A model generated the notes under the pieces. That model had not been told where the DNA came from and searched no databases. It saw only the letters and a list, made by a program, of their open reading frames with translations. A stretch of DNA of 64,000 nucleotides, taken from Blautia wexlerae. GTDB lineage: Bacteria; Bacillota; Clostridia; Lachnospirales; Lachnospiraceae. Location of the stretch: the NCBI RefSeq assembly GCF_013300825.1, contig NZ_JAAIMY010000011.1:1-64000 (forward strand). Reading direction: 5' to 3'. Of this stretch, positions 7,010 through 14,562 are shown one piece after another (the stretch's first letter is position 1; every line of letters begins with the position of its first letter). A program made the position numbers and the translations under genes.

Positions 7010-9398
7010 TTCCCATTGTAAGAATTTCCATCAGTACCCCAAGCAATGACGGATTCAAATTCATGGATACCAGAACTGGCACTGCCTCTGTGCCCAGCTC
7101 TTTCACTACTTTATAAACGTCTGTCTTCTGTGCATAGGTAATCTGTGCTTTTTCCAGAACCTCATAAGCCTCTTCTGCATAGTCTCTATGATAAACAGCT
7201 GCATCTGCCGCAAAAGTAATCTTCACCTGCGCATCTGTCGGCACATCCTTCAGGATCACTATTGTTCCATGAAGCTTCTCATCCTCTGCGAACTCTGCAT
7301 CCTTATATACCTGTCCGTTTACAGTAACCTCCTGCGGTTTGTCCTGAATGTTGCAGAAGCGAATCTTCCAGGAACGTTTCTGCGGGATCACTGCTGTATT
7401 TCCCTGCGCAGCTTCTACAATAAATACTGTTCCATTCTCATCTGCAGTCTTCGTCATTCTGGTGGATACCCAGTTCTCATCCAGGTCTTCCGGTGTGTCC
7501 CCACCGTCTTCCCAGAGTACAAATTCTCCTGATTTTCCAGGATATACAAGTACTTCCAGTTTCTCAGGATTCTCAATGGAATTATCATATCCTTCCATGT
7601 CCTTCAGCGGAATGATGCTGCCTTCACGCACAAGTACCGGCATCTCATAAATATCTCTCCAGAGATCCACTTTTCTGCCGCCCTTATATGCTCTTCCGTT
7701 AAAGAAATCATACCAGATTCCCTGCGGGATCCATGTCTTTGCACTGGCCAGTCCTGTTACCGGATCCAGCTTATCTGTAATTGGAGATACCATCATCTCT
7801 GTACCGAAATAATAGTTGTTCGGTACTTCATAGGTTTCCTCGCGCTCCGGCTCCAGATAATACATCGGCTGTACCAGTGGCAGTCCCGCTCTGCTTGCAC
7901 GACGGTTCATGGTGTAAAGATACGGAACCAGCTTATGACGCAGTTTCAGGAAATTCTTCATTACTGTTTCTACAATCTGGTTATATTTCCACGGTTCTTT
8001 TCCATTGAATGGGTTATCTGTGCTGTGCAGACGGTTCATTGGTGAAAAGACTCCAAGCTGTACCCATCTTGCAGTGAGCTCGTCGTCTCTGTATCCCAAC
8101 ATATGTCCACCGATGTCATGACTCCACCATCCAAAACCGATGTTGCTGGCATTTGCAGTGAAATATGGCTGGAATTTCAGACTCTCCCAGGTAATGATCG
8201 TATCACCGGAAAAACCAACCGGGTATCTGTGGCTTCCTGGACCTGCATATCTTGAGAAAGTCAGCGCACGTTTTCCTTTCCACTTGCTGTCCAAATAGTG
8301 ATAGTGGTTCAGCATCCAGAGCGGATCCAGTCCCGGAACCTTGGTTACAGTTCCCTGCTGCCAGTCAAGCCACCAGAAATCTACTCCCTCTTCTTCCATC
8401 GGATGATGCAGTTCCTCAAAATATGTCTCAATGAATTTCGGATCTGTCATATCAAAAAGCACCGGTTCCTTGCTTGCAGGATCAATTCCCATCTTCTCTG
8501 CAACTCTCGGGTAGGCTTCCTCATAAGCACGCACTCCATCTGCCGGATGTACGTTCAGTGTGATCTTATATCCATGTTTGTGCAGCCAGTCCATAAATTC
8601 AGGTGGATTGGGGAAAAACTTCTTATTCCAGGTATATCCTGTCCATCCGCTTCCATATACAGGAGGTACATCCTCTACCAGATGCCAGTCCATATCTACA
8701 ACTGCAACAGAGAATGGCACTTCTTCTTTCTCAAAACGCTCTACCAGTTCTTTGTATTCTGTCTCTGTATATTTATGATATCTGCTCCACCAGTTTCCGA
8801 AGGTGTATCTTGGAAGCAGAGGTGTTTTTCCACATAATCTGTAAAAATCCTGCAGACATTCCACATATCTGTGACCATACCCAAAGAAATAGAAATCTGC
8901 TCTGTTTCCCTGACGTGGCTCCACCATTCCATCTTCGCCCATCGCCATTGTGTGGGAATCATCCAGCACTGAAAAACCGTTTCTGGACATAATGCCATGA
9001 CTCAGTGGAATCTCACCGTCTGCTTCATCCAGGGTTCTGGCTGTTCCCAGCAGATCTTTCGGTTCATCACCATAATGCCACACACGCTCGCTGGCTTTTC
9101 CACCCGCAACACGTATCATCAGACCGCTTGGAGAAAATTTCTGCCTGTCATAGTGGATTTCCAGGTCCTTGGTGTAAATATGTAATTCCTCACCGCCATC
9201 ACTCACCCTGAATTCCGGCACCGGGAAATCACGATTGCATACCATCTGTGTTGCTCTGTCCTCAAATCCTCCGTCTTCGCTGTACTCAAAACGGATCAGG
9301 GCAGTTGTGAGCATTGTAATCCTGAAATGATCGCCCACGATCACAGCTTCCTTTCTGCATACAGGATTACCTTCCAGTGCAAATTTCTTTAAATCCAT
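7005..9398 (-). CDS. Glycoside hydrolase family 31 (alpha-glucosidase/xylosidase type)
   Basis: 797 residues, cytosolic (no signal peptide). It has an N-terminal beta-sandwich, a TIM barrel from about 195 and C-terminal beta domains. The retaining nucleophile should be Asp345 in FWWLDWQQG and the acid/base Asp399 in GFSGDT; WWSHDIGGH and RWVQLGVFSP are family landmarks. The DWQQG form occurs in a GH31 subgroup common in gut Firmicutes. Members cleave alpha-linked glucosides such as isomaltose; substrate cannot be fixed from sequence. AAAGGAGG precedes the start. It is a single gene with its own promoter and terminator. The C-terminal ~85 residues after the sandwich (AADAAVYHRDY onward) form a helical extension I cannot place. 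Confidence 0.9.
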   Translation of the reverse strand: MDLKKFALEGNPVCRKEAVIVGDHFRITMLTTALIRFEYSEDGGFEDRATQMVCNRDFPVPEFRVSDGGEELHIYTKDLEIHYDRQKFSPSGLMIRVAGGKASERVWHYGDEPKDLLGTARTLDEADGEIPLSHGIMSRNGFSVLDDSHTMAMGEDGMVEPRQGNRADFYFFGYGHRYVECLQDFYRLCGKTPLLPRYTFGNWWSRYHKYTETEYKELVERFEKEEVPFSVAVVDMDWHLVEDVPPVYGSGWTGYTWNKKFFPNPPEFMDWLHKHGYKITLNVHPADGVRAYEEAYPRVAEKMGIDPASKEPVLFDMTDPKFIETYFEELHHPMEEEGVDFWWLDWQQGTVTKVPGLDPLWMLNHYHYLDSKWKGKRALTFSRYAGPGSHRYPVGFSGDTIITWESLKFQPYFTANASNIGFGWWSHDIGGHMLGYRDDELTARWVQLGVFSPMNRLHSTDNPFNGKEPWKYNQIVETVMKNFLKLRHKLVPYLYTMNRRASRAGLPLVQPMYYLEPEREETYEVPNNYYFGTEMMVSPITDKLDPVTGLASAKTWIPQGIWYDFFNGRAYKGGRKVDLWRDIYEMPVLVREGSIIPLKDMEGYDNSIENPEKLEVLVYPGKSGEFVLWEDGGDTPEDLDENWVSTRMTKTADENGTVFIVEAAQGNTAVIPQKRSWKIRFCNIQDKPQEVTVNGQVYKDAEFAEDEKLHGTIVILKDVPTDAQVKITFAADAAVYHRDYAEEAYEVLEKAQITYAQKTDVYKVVKELGTEAVPVLVSMNLNPSLLGVLMEILTMGI

Positions 9399-9452
9399 AA
9401 AAGCTTTTCCTCCTTTACATCAACAACAGTTGTAACAGCTGCTTTTATGTCT

Positions 9453-9481
9453 ATTTTAATCTTCTACAGTCTGATTGACAA
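9453..9481 (-). promoter_or_regulatory. Promoter of GH31 gene, with nearby palindrome
   Basis: Minus-strand TTGTCA and TAAAAT, 17-base spacer. Between this and the ribosome site lies ACAACAGTTGT (9422-9432), an 11-base palindrome that could be an operator; this last point is weak. Confidence 0.6.
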
Positions 9482-9536
9482 CGCCTTTTTTCAGCTACTG
9501 AACATTTATATGACATATACTTGTGATATTATTTTC

Positions 9537-9622
9537 TAGAACGTGTCTGAAAAATGCTTTACGCAAGATGTGCGTCACAATTTGCAGGAGCTTTTGGGAA
9601 TGATTTTCCAAACACAATCTAA
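9537..9622. repeat. Palindromic repeat family A, copy 1
   Basis: It starts TAGAACGTGTCTGAAAAATG and ends in the inverse-like GATTTTCCAAACACAATCTA. The interior GCAAGATGTGCGTCACAATT is shared with the copy at 13348. The right end contains the TAG stop codon of the phospholipase-like gene at 9619. Confidence 0.75.
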
Positions 9623-11019
9623 AGCAGCTGCCGAAGAGGACGAATGATAATCCTGAGCACGCCGTAGTATAACTTCTTTTTCCGGTTCAACACTTTTCCC
9701 TGGTACTTTGCGCCTTCGGTTTCCTGACCGTTCGCAAGTACCTCTTTGCTTTTTTCCATATAATCGGATTCTGTTTCGTGAATCTGCTGACTCAGTTTCT
9801 CGCTGTCAATTACCAACATCAGTTCCGTATCCAGATAAGTACTTCGCATATCCAGATTATAGGAACCTGCTACCGACAGACGGTCATCTATCAGCACAGC
9901 TTTTGTATGAACCGGATAATCATTCATCAGTTCATACACATCTGCCCCTGTTTCCAGAATCTTCTTTTTCTGATTAAGATAATCTGTACAACCCCATGGA
10001 TTAGAGCCTTTTTCCACCGCATTCAGCACAATCTGAAGCTTTGCATGATCCGAAATCCCCTGCAATACATCATACATGTAACCATTACAGATCACATAAG
10101 GAGTCTGTATTATTACATGATCTGCATTTTCAGTAAGATACTGAATTGTCTGGAGAACCTGCGGTGTTTTTCGTCTCGCCTCAGTTCCGTTATTGATCAG
10201 AGTGATCTTGTTTACTTCTATCGTATCCTTTTCCCATGCACTGTAGGTTTCTATATCATTGTACCTTTTCAGCAGAGATATGTAAATTTCTTCCATGTGC
10301 CGGTATGCATCCGTATATCTGGAAGATTGTTTGCCTTTTTTAATGCTCACACAGCTTTCCTTCCATATTTTATGGAAATAATCCTCAAGCTGGTTCAGAG
10401 ACTCTCCCTGTCCTTCTGATGTATCATACACCAGGATATCTCTGTCTTCATTGATACCTTTCGTCTGATCTCCCAGAAAGATATCATTGCTGTTGCGTCC
10501 GCCCAGCAGATACATTTTCTCATCCACGATCAGATATTTATCATGCATGCGATAATTCACCTTAAACAGATTGGCCGGTGTCACCGGATTGTAAACTCCC
10601 ACTTCCACATTCTCATATGATGCCAGCGCCTGGAAGTCGCTGCTTCCAGCCAGAAACAGTTGCTGATAAATTCCATCGATCAACAACTGAATCTTTACAC
10701 CTCTTGTCGCAGCGCAATTCAATGCGGCCAGAATTTTAGTGCCGTTATCATCCGCGCGTAAGTCGAAAGTAGACAGTACAATACTCTCCTTCGCAGTGCC
10801 GATCATACGAAGTCTCCACAAAAGTGCCTCTTCATTATCATCAATGCAGCAAATCCTTTCTACGCCTGCTGTCTCTGATGTAAATTCTGTTTCTCTCAGA
10901 CTTTCCACATATTTTTCGTTCGGTTTCCTGCAAAAAAGAGGTGAAAGTACATTTACCAGCACCACGATCAGCAGGAAAAGGCAAAATACTTTGCCTGTTC
11001 TTTTTAGTATTTTTTTCAT
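9619..11019 (-). CDS. Phospholipase D-superfamily protein (cardiolipin synthase-like)
   Basis: Two HKD catalytic motifs are present: MHDKYLIVDEK near residue 159 and VHTKAVLIDD near 371, each followed by GGRN or GSYNLD. A single membrane anchor lies near the N-terminus (VFCLFLLIVVLVNVLSPLF), so the enzyme probably faces the cell surface. The family includes cardiolipin synthases and other phosphatidyl-transferases; exact substrate is not visible. About 466 residues. The start MKKILKRTG at 11019 follows GGGAGG at 12-base spacing; a frame to 11124 is open but its first codons look like promoter sequence. The stop codon lies in a palindromic repeat. Confidence 0.85.
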   Translation of the reverse strand: MKKILKRTGKVFCLFLLIVVLVNVLSPLFCRKPNEKYVESLRETEFTSETAGVERICCIDDNEEALLWRLRMIGTAKESIVLSTFDLRADDNGTKILAALNCAATRGVKIQLLIDGIYQQLFLAGSSDFQALASYENVEVGVYNPVTPANLFKVNYRMHDKYLIVDEKMYLLGGRNSNDIFLGDQTKGINEDRDILVYDTSEGQGESLNQLEDYFHKIWKESCVSIKKGKQSSRYTDAYRHMEEIYISLLKRYNDIETYSAWEKDTIEVNKITLINNGTEARRKTPQVLQTIQYLTENADHVIIQTPYVICNGYMYDVLQGISDHAKLQIVLNAVEKGSNPWGCTDYLNQKKKILETGADVYELMNDYPVHTKAVLIDDRLSVAGSYNLDMRSTYLDTELMLVIDSEKLSQQIHETESDYMEKSKEVLANGQETEGAKYQGKVLNRKKKLYYGVLRIIIRPLRQLL

Positions 11020-11549
11020 TCGATACCACAACCTCCCTTGACCAGACCGAAACCCATATATTTGACTTATTCCTCTTCTTTCGACAATACACTGAGTATA
11101 GAGTATAACATAATCAGAAGCCATAGTGCATCTTTTGATACGAAAAGCGTTAAAATCTTTTCACAAACCCTTTTCTTTTTCTTGCAATGTCTTATATGTT
11201 TCCGACTTATAAAAATTCAATGTCATCAACTCTTTCCAACAGGGAGGGATTTCAATGTTATCGGGATGGTTTGTATAAAGTGTGATGACTGGTTATAAAG
11301 AGAGTTTATCTGCATCTTGCACAGCAGTCTTCTCTCCTGCATGAAGATATTTACCAGCTTGACCCTATGTTCTTTAAGCACTATCAATAGCATAAAATAC
11401 TTTTACGCCCCTGTAGAACTTTTTCCATAGGGGCGTAAATACTTCATTTCTCTCTATTTCCCAGACACCTTTATTTTTCACTTTCCCGTAAAACATAAAA
11501 AACACCGTCCCCGCGGCAATCGCATTGTCCGCAAAAACAGTGTTCTTAG
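11020..11549. other. Gene-free stretch upstream of phospholipase-like gene
   Basis: About 530 bases between the phospholipase-like gene and tRNA-Lys. It contains the hairpin TTTACGCCCCT/AGGGGCGTAAA (11402-11439) downstream of the tRNA and otherwise no supported feature. Confidence 0.4.
11402..11439. terminator. Hairpin downstream of tRNA-Lys
   Basis: Perfect 11-bp stem TTTACGCCCCT/AGGGGCGTAAA with a 16-base loop. It probably ends leftward transcription from tRNA-Lys, though the T tract (AAAAGTATTTT on the minus strand) is imperfect. Confidence 0.55.
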
Positions 11550-11622
11550 TGCGCCTTCAGGGGTTCGAACCCTGGACACCCTGATTAAGAGTCAGGTGCT
11601 CTACCAACTGAGCTAAAAGCGC
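11550..11622 (-). tRNA. tRNA-Lys (anticodon CTT)
   Basis: 73 bases on the minus strand. Acceptor arms GCGCTTT and AAGGCGC pair, the D-arm is AGCTCAGTTGGTAGAGC, the anticodon loop CTCTTAA gives CTT, and the T-loop is GGTTCGAACCC. CCA is not encoded. Decodes AAG. Confidence 0.95.
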
Positions 11623-11747
11623 ATATTCTTTTGTTTTTCTCTGTGTTGAAGTTTTGCATCACCCTCAACGCAAGTGATATTATATATAATAGTCGTTTAA
11701 ATGTCAATAGGTTTTTTCAAAAAAATCAAGATTTTTTTCTATTTCAT

Positions 11748-11903
11748 TTATTTTTCCTTTTTTTCGTCGTTTTGGGACATTTTGTTAAGTGTTTTGTTGA
11801 CCTCTTCTGCGGATTTCCGCAGGCGGCTGAAAGTATTATCAAAGTTTTTGTGTTCATAACGGAATTGTAGCATCTTATTATGGAAAGAACTTTTTCGTTT
11901 CAC
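11748..11903 (-). CDS. Small basic protein, hypothetical (51 aa)
   Basis: A GTG start at 11903 is preceded by AAGGAG with a 7-base gap, an excellent ribosome site. The product is highly charged (KRKSSFHNKM, SRLRKSAEEVNKTLNKM, DEKKEK) and probably helical. It sits between trmB and tRNA-Lys on the same strand. The ribosome site follows directly on a perfect 10-bp hairpin (11915-11937). I recognise no family. Chance is possible in a stretch this short, but the start context is better than for random frames nearby. Confidence 0.4.
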   Translation of the reverse strand: MKRKSSFHNKMLQFRYEHKNFDNTFSRLRKSAEEVNKTLNKMSQNDEKKEK

Positions 11904-11914
11904 TGGCTGACTCC

Positions 11915-11940
11915 TTCGGGGCGCGAAGCGCCCCGAAATT
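11915..11940. terminator. Perfect GC-rich hairpin
   Basis: TTCGGGGCGC-GAA-GCGCCCCGAA followed by ATTTTCTT on the plus strand. On the minus strand it sits just ahead of the ribosome site of the small gene at 11903, so it may instead shield or stabilise that mRNA. Confidence 0.55.
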
Positions 11941-12046
11941 TTCTTATACTATAATATGCACTGCCAGCCACAACAGATAGTCAAATGGATAATCGCAATC
12001 CACTTCACTATGGAATCGCTATAAACCAGATAATTGCTCTGCTGTT

Positions 12047-12712
12047 TTATCTGTGATACTCTCTGGAAATCACCATCTTACAGATTGGATTTCCCATAGA
12101 AGAAAATTTCTCTTCATATTCTGTCATAACATTTCCCTGTACCATCTCTTCATTATGATGCAGATCAAAGGTAGAAGCTTCCAGATTCCATCCGGCTTCC
12201 TCCACTTCTTCCAGGGAAAATTCAAACAGTTCCTTATTATCTGTCTTGAATTCCACTTTTCCATCCTGAACCAGAATCTGGTCGTAACGTGCCAGGAATT
12301 CTCTGGATGTCAGGCGACGTTTTGCATGGCGGGCTTTTGGCCATGGATCGGAAAAGTTCAAGTAAATCTTATCTACTTCACCTTTCTCAAAGATTTCCGG
12401 CAGAAGTCTGGCATCCACTCTCATAAAAAATAAATTAGAATAAACCTCTCCATTCTCCTCCAGTTCCTCCCTCTTCTGCAATGCGCGAAGAAGAACGCTG
12501 TCATACATCTCAATTCCTATATAATTGATATCCGGATGCAGCCGGGCCAGATCCATAAGAAATCTTCCTTTTCCCATCCCTACTTCAATATGAAGAGGCT
12601 GCTTTTTCGCAAAAACCTCCCCCCAGTGTCCTTTCTTTGTCTGTGGCTCCTGCACCACATAAGGGCTCTCCAGAATTGCATCCTGAGCTCCCGGAATATT
12701 TCTTAATCTCAT
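12047..12712 (-). CDS. trmB: tRNA (guanine-N7)-methyltransferase
   Basis: Methylates guanine 46 in the variable loop of tRNAs using S-adenosylmethionine. 221 residues, normal length. The SAM-binding motif is HIEVGMGKGRFLMDLA. The family signature FSDPWPKARHAKRRLTSREF carries the residues implicated in catalysis. AGGAGATTTTT precedes the ATG. It is upstream of tRNA-Lys on the same strand but separated from it by hairpins and a small frame. Confidence 0.95.
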   Translation of the reverse strand: MRLRNIPGAQDAILESPYVVQEPQTKKGHWGEVFAKKQPLHIEVGMGKGRFLMDLARLHPDINYIGIEMYDSVLLRALQKREELEENGEVYSNLFFMRVDARLLPEIFEKGEVDKIYLNFSDPWPKARHAKRRLTSREFLARYDQILVQDGKVEFKTDNKELFEFSLEEVEEAGWNLEASTFDLHHNEEMVQGNVMTEYEEKFSSMGNPICKMVISREYHR

Positions 12713-12743
12713 AAAAATCTCCTGTTCCTTTTCTTATATCTCC

Positions 12744-12795
12744 AGAGCGTGTTTGAAAAATGCTTTACACAAGATGTGCGTGCAATTTCCTGCCA
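12744..12795. repeat. Palindromic repeat family A, copy 2 (left part only)
   Basis: AGAGCGTGTTTGAAAAATGC followed by TTTACACAAGATGTGCG matches the left half of the copies at 9537 and 13348. The right arm is missing. Confidence 0.65.
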
Positions 12796-13018
12796 CCAAT
12801 AAACTACCATACCATATTCCTAACGTCAATCACATCCCGGACAGATATTCGCAGGTGATTTCTTTAACTTGTCTAAAAAATAACAATTTTTTCCTTTCAG
12901 AAAAAAATTTAGATGGTTTTTTTAAACAAAAGGGTGTATGATATCTAACAGATATTACTATTTTCCGCATAGTAAATCTGAATTTTTTGTAAAATTTTGA
13001 CAATCAAGGAGGTTGAAG

Positions 13019-13330
13019 ATGGAGCAGATACTTAACAAATTATCTGAAATCGAGCTTACAGCCCAACGCATCATGGAAGACTGCGACCGGCAAAAGCAAC
13101 AGCTTTCTGAAGAGGCAGAACAGAAATGTAAAAATTATGACGAGCAGCTGGAGACCCGGACAGCAGAGCATATTCGACGGATCCGTCAGCAACTGGAAGA
13201 AGAAAAAGATTCCCGCCTGACACAGTTACGTGCAGATACAGACGCTACCTTTTCTTCACTGGATGCTCATTACGAACAGCAGCACTCACAACTTTCCAGA
13301 GAATTGTTTGAGAAAATACTGGCTATGTAA
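13019..13330 (+). CDS. V-type ATPase peripheral-stalk subunit (G/H type)
   Basis: 103 residues, almost entirely one coiled coil rich in Glu, Gln and Arg (CDRQKQQLSEEAEQK, IRRIRQQLEEEKDSR). It is the first gene of the V-ATPase operon, where bacterial A/V-ATPases place the peripheral-stalk partner of subunit E. AAGGAGG lies six bases before the ATG at 13019; the open frame extends two codons upstream to a TTG without support. Assignment rests on position and coiled-coil form more than on motifs. Confidence 0.75.
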   Translation: MEQILNKLSEIELTAQRIMEDCDRQKQQLSEEAEQKCKNYDEQLETRTAEHIRRIRQQLEEEKDSRLTQLRADTDATFSSLDAHYEQQHSQLSRELFEKILAM

Positions 13331-13347
13331 AGATCTGTCTCAAACGC

Positions 13348-13422
13348 TAGAGCGTGTCTGAAAAAGGCTTTCTGCAAGATGTGCGTCACAATTTGCGGGA
13401 ATGATTTTTCAGACACACTCTA
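13348..13422. repeat. Palindromic repeat family A, copy 3 (complete)
   Basis: TAGAGCGTGTCTGAAAAA at the left and TTTTTCAGACACACTCTA at the right are inverted repeats. The interior includes GCAAGATGTGCGTCACAATT. It sits inside the V-ATPase operon between the stalk gene and subunit C, and would fold in the mRNA. Confidence 0.8.
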
Positions 13423-13451
13423 GATGACATCAGGAAAGGAAGTGAAAAACA

Positions 13452-14495
13452 ATGGGAGGCGTACTCTCCTACAGCGGACTTTCCACGAAAATCCGCGCAA
13501 TGCAGAGCAGGCTTACTACCATGGAACAGTTCGAGGAAATCCTCCAGCTCTCCGATGTCACGCAGGTAGCCGCCTATCTGAAGCGAATGCCGGAATACTC
13601 TTCCAGGTGGGATGCACTGGATGAAAATACCCTGCACCGTGGCCAGATTGAGAAGCTTCTGAAGAAATCCATATTCCAGAATTTCTCCAGAATTTATCAC
13701 TTTGCCAACCCGGAGCAACGTAAATTTCTGGATCTGTATTCCAAGCGATATGAAATCCGTGTACTGAAAGAAGTCATGACAAATATCTTCGATCACCGTG
13801 ACACAGATCCTGTAGATGTTTCTCCGTACCGTGAATTTTTCCGTCTGCATTCCAATATTGATGTAGACCGGATCACTACCTGTTCCACCATGGAGGAACT
13901 GATCTCCTGCCTCAAAGGAAACGAATTTTACATCCCGCTTTCGAAGATCCAGGAGCATGAAACAGCACTTCTCTTCGACTATGGTATGGCACTGGATCTG
14001 TACTATTTTACCCAGATCTGGAACATCCGTAAGAAGCTGTTTAAAGGTAAAGATCTGGAAGAGATTACCCGCACTTACGGCGAGAAATTTGATATGCTGA
14101 ACCTGCAGTTTATCCAGCGTTCCAAAAGGTATTACAACATGGATCCGGCAAGTATTTATGCCCTGCTGATCCCTGTAAATTATAAGTTAAAGAAAGAAGA
14201 GATCACAGCTTTGGTGGAAGCACCTTCATACGAAGAAAGTCGAAGAATTTTCCAGAAAACATGGTACGGCAACCAATATGAACAGCTTACCGTAGCCAAT
14301 CTGGAAGAATTCTACAACCACATCCACCGCTCGATCCTTGAGAAGGAATCCCACAGAAATCCATATTCTGTAGCAGTAATCTATTCTTACCTGTATAACA
14401 AGGAACACGAAGTAAACCGTCTGACTATCGCCATTGAATGCGTACGTTATGGCGTGCAGCATGATGAAGCCATGCGTTATATTTGCAACAGTTGA
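13452..14495 (+). CDS. ntpC: V-type ATPase subunit C (d-type socket)
   Basis: 347 residues, all-helical, matching the bacterial V-ATPase subunit C that sits as a funnel between the membrane ring and the central shaft. Recognisable parts are YSGLSTKIRAMQSRLT at the N-terminus, VTQVAAYLKRMPEY, and the C-terminal VAVIYSYLYNKEHEVNRLTI, a helix conserved in this family. AGGAAAGGAAG precedes the ATG. It is second in the operon; a palindromic repeat separates it from the stalk gene. Confidence 0.9.
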   Translation: MGGVLSYSGLSTKIRAMQSRLTTMEQFEEILQLSDVTQVAAYLKRMPEYSSRWDALDENTLHRGQIEKLLKKSIFQNFSRIYHFANPEQRKFLDLYSKRYEIRVLKEVMTNIFDHRDTDPVDVSPYREFFRLHSNIDVDRITTCSTMEELISCLKGNEFYIPLSKIQEHETALLFDYGMALDLYYFTQIWNIRKKLFKGKDLEEITRTYGEKFDMLNLQFIQRSKRYYNMDPASIYALLIPVNYKLKKEEITALVEAPSYEESRRIFQKTWYGNQYEQLTVANLEEFYNHIHRSILEKESHRNPYSVAVIYSYLYNKEHEVNRLTIAIECVRYGVQHDEAMRYICNS

Positions 14496-14562
14496 TTTCT
14501 ATATGACGCATAACTGAATAACTGCTTCGCAGTTTAAAGAACATTAACCAGGAGGTGAATTT

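Noticed and set aside
11631-11870. 79-codon plus-strand frame rich in Phe and Val
   Set aside because: It is the AT-rich antisense of the small minus-strand gene at 11748 and starts beside tRNA-Lys without a ribosome site.
13386-13958. 190-codon minus-strand frame within V-ATPase subunit C
   Set aside because: Antisense shadow of a well-supported gene, with its stop in a repeat arm and no ribosome site.
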